Part shown: in pieces, positions 1 through 6,131 of the stretch
How positions within the stretch are numbered: position 1 is the stretch's first letter
How the letters are laid out: each line of letters starts with the position of its first letter
NCBI GenBank assembly: GCA_027295645.1
Contig: JAPUKM010000236.1
Location: 1-7,761, forward strand
DNA from: Chloroflexota bacterium
Lineage (GTDB): Bacteria > Chloroflexota > Dehalococcoidia > Lucifugimonadales > JAPUKM01
Direction: 5' to 3'
Length of the DNA: 7,761 nucleotides
The notes under the pieces: generated by a model
The model's input: the letters and a program-made list of their open reading frames with translations, nothing else
What the model was told of the DNA's origin: nothing
The model's database searches: none
Translations under genes and position numbers: made by a program

Positions 1-119
1 ATCAGCTTGTGGGCGTAGTAGAGGCGTGATTTATTCAGTAATCCCTTCTGGGTAATAAGCCGCCTCAGTTCCAGGTACTCGCTGTTAGCTGTGGAAGAAG
101 TAAGATCGGTATTATTCAT
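1..119 (-). CDS. Probable fatty acid desaturase, N-terminal 39 residues only (runs off the window edge)
   Basis: A leftward reading frame opens with ATG at 119-117. TAG lies directly upstream in frame, so this is the first possible start. A strong AGGAGG (complement of 134-139) lies 14 nt before the ATG, slightly far. The visible protein begins MNNTDLTSSTANSEY and continues with a segment of the type Y-x-x-L-R-R-L-I-x-x-x-G-L-L ... YY-x-x-K-L. That pattern resembles the extreme N-terminus of membrane fatty acid desaturases, which insert a double bond in acyl chains. The His boxes and membrane segments that would prove this lie outside the window, so the name is tentative and rests on about 25 residues. 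The coding stretch is only about 46% GC by hand count, lower than the genes to its right. It could be another family with a similar short helical N-terminus. Confidence 0.5.
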   Translation of the reverse strand, partial: MNNTDLTSSTANSEYLELRRLITQKGLLNKSRLYYAHKL

Positions 120-154
120 CTATCACCATTTCACCTCCTAGGCGCTCTCAATCC

Positions 155-185
155 AGGGTAGCAACTCCACCTTTGGATACCTCAA
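155..185 (-). promoter_or_regulatory. Weak candidate promoter for the leftward desaturase-like gene
   Basis: On the minus strand TTGAGG (complement of 180-185) is followed after 19 nt by TACCCT (complement of 155-160), with TGC directly before the latter. The resulting TGCTACCCT resembles the TGCTATACT extended -10 seen before argC and tldD. The -10 matches the consensus poorly and the spacer is long, so this is only the best candidate in the gap between the tRNA and the gene start. Confidence 0.25.
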
Positions 186-228
186 CGCCGGGCCGAATGG
201 CCAGAAGTGGAAAGAGGGAGTCCCAATC

Positions 229-267
229 GGTTAGCAAAATGTTAGCAAAATGGCAGGCGGGCTAACC
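229..267. repeat. Tandem 11-nt direct repeat with an overlapping inverted repeat beside tRNA-Glu
   Basis: GTTAGCAAAAT occurs twice back to back at 230-240 and 241-251. The left copy, extended by one base to GGTTAGC (229-235), is also the inverse of GCTAACC at 261-267, giving a 7-bp inverted repeat with a 25-nt gap. On the minus strand, GGTTAGC can instead pair with the nearer GCTAAC (complement of 241-246) to make a 6-bp stem with a 14-nt loop followed by ATTTT. Two readings are possible: a weak terminator for the leftward tRNA-Glu transcript, or arm-type binding sites of a tyrosine recombinase at an integration junction. The sequence alone does not decide. The repeat itself is certain; its function is not. 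Confidence 0.8.
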
Positions 268-305
268 TTTGTCTAAGATTAGTCCGCATATTTGTATCTG
301 AAAGA

Positions 306-382
306 TGGTGCCCCCAAGGGGATTCGAACCCCTGATCTCCACCTTGAAAGGGTGGCGTCCTGGGCCGCTAGACGATGGGGGC
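306..382 (-). tRNA. tRNA-Glu, anticodon TTC, with encoded CCA end
   Basis: Reading leftward, the acceptor stem GCCCCCA (382-376) pairs with TGGGGGC (316-310). It is followed by discriminator A (309) and an encoded CCA (308-306). The D-arm region contains GTCTAGCGGCCCAGGAC, typical of tRNA-Glu. The anticodon stem and loop read CCACC-CTTTCAA-GGTGG, giving anticodon TTC, which reads GAA and GAG. The T arm is AGGGG-TTCGAAT-CCCCT. All stems pair, so the gene looks functional. Besides protein synthesis, charged tRNA-Glu also feeds tetrapyrrole synthesis in organisms with the C5 pathway. It lies 75 nt downstream of argC on the same strand, but a promoter-like pair at 403-431 suggests separate transcription. 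The 3' end faces the lower-GC left end of the window. Confidence 0.97.
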
Positions 383-402
383 ATGAGTCGCTGCCAAGCC
401 AG

Positions 403-431
403 AGTGTACAGCATACGCCGTCAACTGTTAA
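403..431 (-). promoter_or_regulatory. Probable promoter of tRNA-Glu
   Basis: On the minus strand TTAACA (complement of 426-431; 5 of 6 to TTGACA) is separated by exactly 17 nt from TACACT (complement of 403-408; 4 of 6 to TATAAT). Transcription would start near 396, giving a short 5' leader of about 14 nt before the mature tRNA end at 382. The site lies in the argC-tRNA gap, which also holds a CGAGACT direct repeat (432-438 and 451-457). No convincing terminator follows argC, so read-through from argC into the tRNA is also possible. Confidence 0.5.
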
Positions 432-457
432 CGAGACTGCGGTAAGTCGGCGAGACT

Positions 458-1486
458 CTACGGATAGACCGGTAGGTGGTCAGGTCCCATGGTCTCCGGC
501 AGGCCGAACATCAGGTTCATGTTCTGGACAGCCTGGCCCGCGGCGCCCTTCATCAGGTTGTCCAGGCAGCTCACCACCACCAGCCGTCCCGCCTGCTCAT
601 CCACCGTCGGGTAGACCAGGCACATATTGCTGCCCGTGGTCTGCTTGGTCTGCGGCGGTGTATCCGTCACCCGGACGAACGGCTCGTCACGGTAGAACTC
701 TTCGTATACTTCCCGTATCCGTCGCTTGTCCACCGTCCCGTCCAGGAGAGGGGCATAACAGGTCGCCAGGATGCCGCGGGTCATCGGGATGCGGTGCGGG
801 ACAAAGGTGACCTTCGCGCTCTCCGCCTCCCTGAGCTCCGCCAGCTCCTGGGCGATCTCCGGCTGGTGGCTATGGCCATCCAGACCGTAGGCGACCACGT
901 TCTCGTTGGCCTCGGCGAATTGGTCCATGATGTTGGTCGCCAGGCCACCCCGTCCAGCGCCGGAGATGCCCGACTTGGCGTCCACGATGATGTCGTCGGC
1001 AACCAGCCCCTCCCGGACGGCGGGGGCCAGCGCCAGGATGGCCGCCTCCGCGTAGCACCCGGGATTGGCTACCAGAGATGTCTCTCTAATCGCCTCCCGG
1101 TGAAGCTCCGGTAGCCCGTATACTGCCCTATCTAGAAGCCCAGGGGCGGGGTGGTCCATTTTGTAGGCCCGCTTGAAGGTCTCCGGGTCATGGAGACGGA
1201 AGTCCGCCGCGATGTCCACCGCCTTAACGCCGTCCTCCACAAGAGGTGCCAGGGCTTCCGCGCTGGCACCGCTGGGCAGGGCCGAGAATACCACGTCCAC
1301 GGAGTCCTCCACCCTCTCCGTCACCGGCAGGTCGATGGCCCACAGGTGTGGCAGCACCTCCGGCAGGCGTTTGCCCGCGGCGCTGCGTCCGGTCACGGAG
1401 ACCAGCTCAACCTCCGGGTGATCCCAGAGGAGGCGGGCCAGCTCTAGGCCGGCGTACCCCGTTACGTTGATGATCCCTGCTTTCAC
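458..1486 (-). CDS. argC: N-acetyl-gamma-glutamyl-phosphate reductase (ArgC)
   Basis: ArgC performs the third step of arginine biosynthesis: NADPH-dependent reduction of N-acetylglutamyl phosphate to N-acetylglutamate semialdehyde, in the cytoplasm. The 342-residue protein has the normal family length. Visible landmarks are the dinucleotide-binding loop NVTGYAG (7-13), the active-site motif NPGCYAE with catalytic Cys144, KSGISGAGR (171-179), the HSHQPEI stretch (205-211) with the conserved His pair, the PMTRGI loop (234-239) and DNLMKGAAGQA (309-319). All expected catalytic features are present. The start is GTG (1486-1484), because the nucleotide-binding strand begins only three residues later. 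Ribosome binding is weak: GAGAGG lies just 2 nt before the start, and GGGAG is further upstream. It stands alone here: argJ, argB and argD are not adjacent. nth lies 67 nt upstream on the same strand, but argC has its own promoter at 1517-1545. Confidence 0.96.
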   Translation of the reverse strand: MKAGIINVTGYAGLELARLLWDHPEVELVSVTGRSAAGKRLPEVLPHLWAIDLPVTERVEDSVDVVFSALPSGASAEALAPLVEDGVKAVDIAADFRLHDPETFKRAYKMDHPAPGLLDRAVYGLPELHREAIRETSLVANPGCYAEAAILALAPAVREGLVADDIIVDAKSGISGAGRGGLATNIMDQFAEANENVVAYGLDGHSHQPEIAQELAELREAESAKVTFVPHRIPMTRGILATCYAPLLDGTVDKRRIREVYEEFYRDEPFVRVTDTPPQTKQTTGSNMCLVYPTVDEQAGRLVVVSCLDNLMKGAAGQAVQNMNLMFGLPETMGPDHLPVYP

Positions 1487-1516
1487 TGCCTCTCGATTCT
1501 CCCGTAGTATGCAACG

Positions 1517-1545
1517 AGTATAGCAGGGGCGGTATCGGCCCTCAA
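1517..1545 (-). promoter_or_regulatory. Promoter of argC (sigma-70 type, extended -10)
   Basis: On the minus strand TTGAGG (complement of 1540-1545) and TATACT (complement of 1517-1522) are separated by 17 nt. TGC immediately before TATACT forms an extended -10 (TGCTATACT). The pair lies wholly in the gap between the nth stop and the argC start. Transcription would start near 1510, leaving a leader of about 24 nt before the GTG codon. No ArgR-type operator palindrome was recognised around it. Confidence 0.65.
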
Positions 1546-1553
1546 CTGAAGCG

Positions 1554-2252
1554 CTACGACACCCCCAGCCGCTCTCTCCCCGTGGGACAGCCGTTCAGCA
1601 GAACGCATCGATCGCAGAGGGGACGTGGAGCCTTGCACACCTGCCGTCCATGGGTGATGAGGTACACGTGGAAGGGGAACACCTCCTCCGGCGCTACCAT
1701 CGCCTCCAGCAGGTCCTGGGCCTTATCGGCCGTTGTCTTGGCGCCGATGAGCCCCAGTCGCTTGGCAACCCGGTGGACGTGGGTGTCCACGGCCATGGCC
1801 GGCATGCCCAGGGCGAAGCAGAGAACCACGGCGGCCGTCTTGCGACCGACCCCCGGCAGAGCAAGGAGCCACGCCTTGGCCTCCTCCAGGGGGAACTCTC
1901 GCAGGAAGTCCAGGTCAAGAGCGCCGCGCAGCTCCAGGACACGGTTGAGGACAGCCTTGATCCGTGGAGCCTTGACCTGCGCCAGACCGCCCATGCGAAT
2001 GAGGTCCGCTATAGCCTGGGGGTCGGCTTCGGCCACCGCCTCCCATGACCCGAACCGGTCACGGAGCTGTTGGAACGCCCTCTCAGAGTTCAGGTCCGAG
2101 GTGTGCTGGGAGAGGATGGTGAAGACGAGCTCCGATACGGGGTCGTACCGCGGGCTCCAGGTCTGCGGGCCGTAGGCCGGTGCCAGACGCCGCAGTATCT
2201 CCTGTGGTGCCAGTGGAGTAGCCTTACCGCGGGTGGTCGTCGAGCCGGACAT
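1554..2252 (-). CDS. nth: Endonuclease III, DNA glycosylase/AP lyase with a [4Fe-4S] cluster
   Basis: Nth removes oxidised pyrimidines from DNA and nicks the abasic site in base excision repair. Counting from the ATG at 2252 (232 residues), the protein shows the ILSQHTSDLNS segment (46-56), the helix-hairpin-helix LPGVGRKTAAVVL (132-144) with catalytic Lys138, and VDTHVHRV (155-162) with catalytic Asp156. The Lys-Asp spacing of 18 matches E. coli Nth (K120/D138). A C-terminal cluster motif C206-x6-C213-x2-C216-x5-C222 is complete. The frame stays open to a GTG at 2306, which would add 18 residues of unconserved sequence. I prefer the ATG because the family core begins well after it, although neither start has a good ribosome-binding site. 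The gene diverges from tldD, with argC downstream. Some relatives act on other bases, so exact substrate range is uncertain. Confidence 0.92.
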   Translation of the reverse strand: MSGSTTTRGKATPLAPQEILRRLAPAYGPQTWSPRYDPVSELVFTILSQHTSDLNSERAFQQLRDRFGSWEAVAEADPQAIADLIRMGGLAQVKAPRIKAVLNRVLELRGALDLDFLREFPLEEAKAWLLALPGVGRKTAAVVLCFALGMPAMAVDTHVHRVAKRLGLIGAKTTADKAQDLLEAMVAPEEVFPFHVYLITHGRQVCKAPRPLCDRCVLLNGCPTGRERLGVS

Positions 2253-2344
2253 GGGTACACTGTCGCAAATGAACTGGTGGAAATCAATCCCTCCGTACAG
2301 CAGCACTGCCCTGCGTCACGGATACATTCAACCCACGGCGGTTA

Positions 2345-2353
2345 TGCTATACT
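2345..2353 (+). promoter_or_regulatory. Extended -10 promoter element for tldD
   Basis: TGCTATACT at 2345-2353 is an extended -10 (TG-n-TATACT). The hexamer 17 nt upstream (2325-2330, CATTCA) matches a -35 poorly, as is tolerated at extended -10 promoters. Transcription would start near 2360, which argues against the upstream ATG and GTG codons of the tldD frame and supports the start at 2395. The identical 9-mer serves argC on the other strand. No equally clear promoter was found for the divergent nth. Confidence 0.5.
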
Positions 2354-2394
2354 CCGCCACAGTCCAAACAGCCGTGCCCAGCAGCAATTCTGCA

Positions 2395-3753
2395 ATGCGA
2401 GACCGCATATCCAAAGCCCTCAAGGGCCACAACGCCGAATACGTTGAGATCCGCTTGGAGGAGAGCCAGGGCACCCAGATTCGCTATCGAGGCCGGGAGC
2501 TTGAGGAGACGGGACGCACCTCTGACCTCGGCGGCAACGTTCGTGCCCTTGCGGGAGGCGGATGGGGATTCGTCAGCTTCAACGGCCTGGATGAGCTACC
2601 GGACAGGGTTGCCCAGGCGGTGAGCCACGCTCGCCTCGTGGGCGGAGAACGAATCTCCCTGACACAGGTTGAACCTCACCAGGAGACCGTTGCCCCGGAG
2701 ATCGGGAAGGACCCTCGCGGTATATCCATCGGAGAGAAGAAGCGGGTGCTGGATGAGTACATAGACATCATCTGGAGCACCCCCGGCATCCAGACCTCCA
2801 CACTCGGCTACGGCGACCGGTATCGAAAGGTGACCTTCGCCAACTCTGAGGGCTCCTACATCGAGCAGGAGAAGGTGGATGTGACCGTGGGGATATCGGC
2901 AATGGCCCGTGACGGTGGAGACGTGCAGCAGGCGGGACTCAGCGTCGGCTCCATGGGCGACTTCTCCGTGACGCAGACCCTCCACGACGACGTTCGGGAG
3001 GTGGCCACACGCGCAGGGGAGCTGCTCAAGGCTCCCCAGGTGAAGGGTGGAGAGTACACCGTTGTCCTGGACCCGATCCTGGCCGGCGTGTTCATCCACG
3101 AGGCGTTCGGTCACCTATCCGAGGCCGACCACGTCTACGAGAGCGACCGCCTCACAGAGATCATGGTGCTGGGGCGTCGCTTCGGCGGCCCGCACCTCAA
3201 CGTGGTGGATGGCGGAGCGATCCCCGGCCTCCGGGGTAGCTACAAGTACGACGACGAGGGAACGCCCGCCACGCGCACTACCCTCATCCGAGAGGGGGAG
3301 CTGGTCGGTCGGCTCCACTCGCGGGAGACCGCCGCCAAGATGGGAGAGACGCCGTCCGGAAACGCCCGTGCCATCAGCTACCGATTCCCGCCCATTGTGC
3401 GTATGACCAATACGCTCATCGAGCCGGGGAGCGGTACCCTCCAGGACCTGATCGCCGATGTCAAAGAGGGCGTCTACGCCCGAAACTGGTACGGAGGCAT
3501 GACCAGCATGGAGATGTTCACCTTCTCCGCGCGGGAGGCCTACATGATTCGCGACGGCAAGGTGGCGGAGCTGCTCCGTCCGGTGATGCTCAGCGGGAAC
3601 CTGTTCACCACCTTGGAGAACCTGGACGCCATCGCCGGTGACCTGGACATGAACCAGGGCGGCGGATGCGGCAATGGGGGCCAGAGTCCTTTGCCGGTCT
3701 CCAACGGAAGCCCCCATATCCGTATACAGAAATGCCTTGTGGGAGGTACCTAG
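2395..3753 (+). CDS. tldD: TldD, catalytic subunit of the TldD/TldE zinc metalloprotease
   Basis: TldD pairs with TldE to form a barrel-like heterodimer that degrades short or unfolded peptides. In enterobacteria it matures microcin B17 and CcdA breakdown depends on it. The 452-residue protein carries the metal site HEAFGH (235-240; His235, Glu236, His240) and the following DHVYES stretch. It also has DDEGTP (286-291) and a C-terminal GGGCGNGGQ (422-430), whose Cys425 fits the third zinc ligand of the family. It ends with the usual VGGT. All catalytic residues are present and the length is slightly below the E. coli protein. The open frame reaches back to 2233, but those 54 extra codons precede or overlap the -10 element at 2345-2353, so I place the start at ATG 2395. 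No Shine-Dalgarno is visible there; GTG at 2374 is an alternative. The end overlaps tldE by 22 nt. Confidence 0.93.
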   Translation: MRDRISKALKGHNAEYVEIRLEESQGTQIRYRGRELEETGRTSDLGGNVRALAGGGWGFVSFNGLDELPDRVAQAVSHARLVGGERISLTQVEPHQETVAPEIGKDPRGISIGEKKRVLDEYIDIIWSTPGIQTSTLGYGDRYRKVTFANSEGSYIEQEKVDVTVGISAMARDGGDVQQAGLSVGSMGDFSVTQTLHDDVREVATRAGELLKAPQVKGGEYTVVLDPILAGVFIHEAFGHLSEADHVYESDRLTEIMVLGRRFGGPHLNVVDGGAIPGLRGSYKYDDEGTPATRTTLIREGELVGRLHSRETAAKMGETPSGNARAISYRFPPIVRMTNTLIEPGSGTLQDLIADVKEGVYARNWYGGMTSMEMFTFSAREAYMIRDGKVAELLRPVMLSGNLFTTLENLDAIAGDLDMNQGGGCGNGGQSPLPVSNGSPHIRIQKCLVGGT

Positions 3754-5063
3754 CAGTTCTTAGAGACGTGTTGGACCGAGCCCTGAAGGTGGCCCCGGAG
3801 GCGGAGGTGTTCCACGTCGTCACCAGGGAAACTCCCGCCATCTTCGAGGCCAACCGGCTGAAGATGCTGGAGACGCGGGAGACCGCCGGAGTTGCTCTAC
3901 GTCTCATCAAGGACGGACGGCTCGGTTTCGCCGTGACCACCAACATGGAGGATATCGGCGGACTTGTGGACAACGCCGTTGAGCTCGCCGCCTTTGGTGC
4001 CGCCACCTGCCTGGAGCTCCCCGCCCACACAGAGCCTCCTCCCGTTGCGGTCTATGACCCCGCAATAGAGAAGATTTCGGTGGATGACATGGTCCACCTG
4101 GGCCAGAGCCTCATCGACGGCATTCGGGCAACCAGTTCGGAGCTTCTCTTTGAGGGACGGGTTTCCAAAACGGTGAGCACCATCTCGTTGCTGAACTCCA
4201 GAGGAGGAGAGGTAACGTACACCAAGGGCGTGTTCGGCGTTGGTATGGAGGCCATGCTGGTCCGGGGTGAGGATATGCTGTTCGTTGGGGAGCACGAGAG
4301 CTCCTGTCACCCAATATCAGACACCACGGCCATTAGAGAATCCATTGAGGAGCAGCTTGAGCTTGCGAAGACCGTCGTCGAGCCGGTGACAGGCTCCCTC
4401 CCCGTCATCTTCACGCCCCACGGCGTCGCCGGGACGCTTCTGGGCCCTCTGCTGGCCGGGTTCAACGGCCGCAACATAGTCCAGGGGTCCTCCCCTCTGG
4501 TAGGGAGGCTTGGCGAGACGATTATCGACCAGCGCATCTCCATCTGGGACGACCCGACCATCCCCTACGTTCCAGGAAGCAGCACAACGGATGATGAGGG
4601 GGTGCCGAGCCGGCGCAAGGCGCTGATTGAGCGTGGCGTGGCGTCCAGCTTCCTCTACGACCTACAAACGGCCTGCCAGGCCGGCGTTACCAGCACCGGC
4701 AACGGCTCCCGCTCTCTGGGGTCGCTGCCCGCGCCCTCCGCCAGTGTGCTGGTAATCGACGAGGGGGATGTCTCCTATGCGGACATGATCAGTGACGTGA
4801 AGGATGGGATTATTGTTGAGCGTCTGCTTGGAGCGGGCCAGGGAAACGTCCTGGCGGGAGACTTCAACGCCAACGTCCTGCTGGGGTATAGAATTAGCAA
4901 CGGGAAACCGTCTGGCCGGGTGAAGAACACCATGATCTCAGGTAACGCTTACCAGGCCCTGAATAATCTGGCCGCTGTGGGCAGCCAGGCCCGTTGGCTG
5001 GGCGGCTCGTTGAAGACGCCCGCCCTGTATTGCCGTGGCATTTCGGTTGCCGCAAGAAGCTGA
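3732..5063 (+). CDS. tldE: TldE (PmbA), non-catalytic partner of TldD
   Basis: TldE completes the heterodimeric protease and shapes the substrate channel. The 443-residue protein has the TldD/PmbA fold signature: an N-terminal half with the ANRLKMLETRE strand (40-50), a central domain, DDEGVPS (287-293) and a C-terminal stretch ending ALYCRGISVAARS. As expected for TldE, the position matching the TldD metal motif reads TPHGVAG (228-234), so there is no HExxxH and no metal site. The length is close to the E. coli protein. I chose ATG 3732 because the conserved helix begins a few residues later. This start lies inside tldD (22-nt overlap) and lacks a preceding Shine-Dalgarno, so initiation probably relies on coupling to tldD translation. 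A GGGAGGT at 3741-3747 has no canonical start codon in this frame at a usual distance; GTG 3768 is the next possible start. Confidence 0.92.
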   Translation: MPCGRYLAVLRDVLDRALKVAPEAEVFHVVTRETPAIFEANRLKMLETRETAGVALRLIKDGRLGFAVTTNMEDIGGLVDNAVELAAFGAATCLELPAHTEPPPVAVYDPAIEKISVDDMVHLGQSLIDGIRATSSELLFEGRVSKTVSTISLLNSRGGEVTYTKGVFGVGMEAMLVRGEDMLFVGEHESSCHPISDTTAIRESIEEQLELAKTVVEPVTGSLPVIFTPHGVAGTLLGPLLAGFNGRNIVQGSSPLVGRLGETIIDQRISIWDDPTIPYVPGSSTTDDEGVPSRRKALIERGVASSFLYDLQTACQAGVTSTGNGSRSLGSLPAPSASVLVIDEGDVSYADMISDVKDGIIVERLLGAGQGNVLAGDFNANVLLGYRISNGKPSGRVKNTMISGNAYQALNNLAAVGSQARWLGGSLKTPALYCRGISVAARS

Positions 5064-5077
5064 TCAGGGATAGTCCC

Positions 5078-6010
5078 ATGACGTTGGAGCGGTACTTTGA
5101 GGAGTTGGCCCAGGGGGATGAGGCGCTCCAACATTCGCGCCTGGCCAGCCTCTCCGGGCTGGACTCAACGGAGATGGAGCATCTGCGACACTGGTGGCCC
5201 TCCATTCCCACAGACCGTCGCCAGGAGATGATGTCGCGGCTGGTGACCCTGGCCGAGGACGAAGTGGACCTGGACTTCGACGCCGTCTTCCGCCACTCCC
5301 TGAAGGATGATGACCCGGTGGTGAGAGAGCGGGCGATCTCCGGCCTCTGGGAGTGCGACGATCGCACCCTGATAAGTAGCTTGATTACGCTCCTCAAGGA
5401 GGACCCGGTGGAGCGGGTCCGCGCATCGGCCGCCCTCTCCCTTGGCAGGTTCAGCACCTTTGCTGCCCTGGGCAAGCTGCTGCCCAAGGATGGGGAGCGG
5501 GTCCAGGAGGCGCTCATCGGCGTCGTTGAGAATGATGCGGAGAGTGCGGAGGTGCGCAGACGAGCCCTGGAGTCGGTGGCTGTCTTCAACGAAGGGGATA
5601 TCCCACAGCTCATCCAGGACGCGTATCACAGCGACGATGAGACGATGCAGCTCAGCGCCGTATACGCCATGGGACTGACCTGCAACACCACGTGGCTCTC
5701 CACCATATTTAGTGAACTGAACAGCAACGACCCCGCCATGCGCTATGAAGCGGCCAACGCCTGTGGAGAGATGGGAGAAGAGGAGGCCGTCCCCTATCTG
5801 ATTGCCCTACTAAAGGACGATGATCTCCAGGTACAGCTCGCCTCAATCCGCGCGCTGGGTATCCTGGGTGGACGACCGGCTACTCGTGCGTTGCAGGAGT
5901 GTCTCCGCAGTGACGAAGAGGCTATTAAAGAGGCTGCGGAGGCTGCTCTGGAGCAGACGGAGGCTGAGGGATCTCCCTTTAACTTCAGGTCCCGCCTGGG
6001 CCAGAGATAA
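5078..6010 (+). CDS. HEAT-repeat (PBS-lyase-type) protein of unknown function
   Basis: The 310-residue protein is almost entirely helical repeats, with no signal peptide, membrane segment or catalytic motif visible. After an N-terminal helical cap (about 1-60), roughly seven HEAT units can be placed near 66-94, 97-125, 140-172, 174-200, 205-233, 236-264 and 267-293. Typical units read DPVVRERAISGLWE and DLQVQLASIRALGILGG. The underlying DNA keeps GACCCGGTG at 5312-5320 and 5402-5410, exactly 30 codons apart. Such solenoids usually act as protein-binding scaffolds. ATG 5078 is chosen over the earlier in-frame ATG at 4994 because AGGGA (5066-5070) sits 7 nt before it and it starts 14 nt after the tldE stop. 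It is very probably co-transcribed with tldDE. A role as adaptor or regulator of that protease is inference. The C-terminal tail (294-310) is charged and unstructured-looking. Confidence 0.88.
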   Translation: MTLERYFEELAQGDEALQHSRLASLSGLDSTEMEHLRHWWPSIPTDRRQEMMSRLVTLAEDEVDLDFDAVFRHSLKDDDPVVRERAISGLWECDDRTLISSLITLLKEDPVERVRASAALSLGRFSTFAALGKLLPKDGERVQEALIGVVENDAESAEVRRRALESVAVFNEGDIPQLIQDAYHSDDETMQLSAVYAMGLTCNTTWLSTIFSELNSNDPAMRYEAANACGEMGEEEAVPYLIALLKDDDLQVQLASIRALGILGGRPATRALQECLRSDEEAIKEAAEAALEQTEAEGSPFNFRSRLGQR

Positions 6011-6014
6011 CCGG

Positions 6015-6035
6015 CCCTATTGGTAGCAGATAGGG
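6015..6035 (+). terminator. Weak hairpin after the tldD-tldE-HEAT cluster
   Basis: CCCTAT (6015-6020) and ATAGGG (6030-6035) can form a 6-bp stem with a 9-nt loop, starting 5 nt after the HEAT gene stop. An alternative pairing uses GGCCC (6013-6017) with GGGCC (6040-6044). No T-run follows, so this is not a classical intrinsic terminator; it may be an mRNA 3'-end structure or chance. Confidence 0.3.
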
Positions 6036-6076
6036 TACTGGGCCCTTGACCGGCGAATACACTGGTGTTTTCTCCC

Positions 6077-6106
6077 TTGACTTGTCGTTGGAATCGCTCA
6101 TAGAAT
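6077..6106 (+). promoter_or_regulatory. Strong sigma-70-type promoter of the Nudix-GNAT pair
   Basis: TTGACT (6077-6082; 5 of 6) and TAGAAT (6101-6106; 5 of 6) are separated by 18 nt. Transcription would begin near 6113, giving a short leader that contains GGAGGAGG (6123-6130) before the ATG at 6132. This makes the pair a separate transcription unit from the tldDE cluster upstream. Confidence 0.7.
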
Positions 6107-6131
6107 TTGGATAGAGACTTGTGGAGGAGGC

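Noticed and set aside
432..457. CGAGACT direct repeat between argC and tRNA-Glu as a possible operator or terminator
   Set aside because: Only two 7-nt copies 19 nt apart, no strong stem and no T-run; easily chance.
292..810. 172-residue rightward open frame beginning MYLKDGAPKGIRTPDL
   Set aside because: It is the antisense translation of tRNA-Glu followed by antisense argC. The GIRTPDL string is a known artefact of translating the reverse of a tRNA T arm, and it is not a gene.
3115..3717. 200-residue leftward open frame opposite tldD
   Set aside because: It lies wholly antisense to the conserved TldD sequence, has no family-like motifs or ribosome-binding site, and long shadow frames are expected in GC-rich genes.
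2395..5063. A peptide natural-product cluster around tldD-tldE
   Set aside because: No precursor peptide, cyclodehydratase, radical-SAM enzyme or exporter is visible; tldDE is widespread as a housekeeping protease.
4894..5613. 239-residue leftward open frame across the tldE-HEAT junction
   Set aside because: It is antisense to two well-supported genes, and its Ser/Arg-rich composition is typical of a shadow frame.
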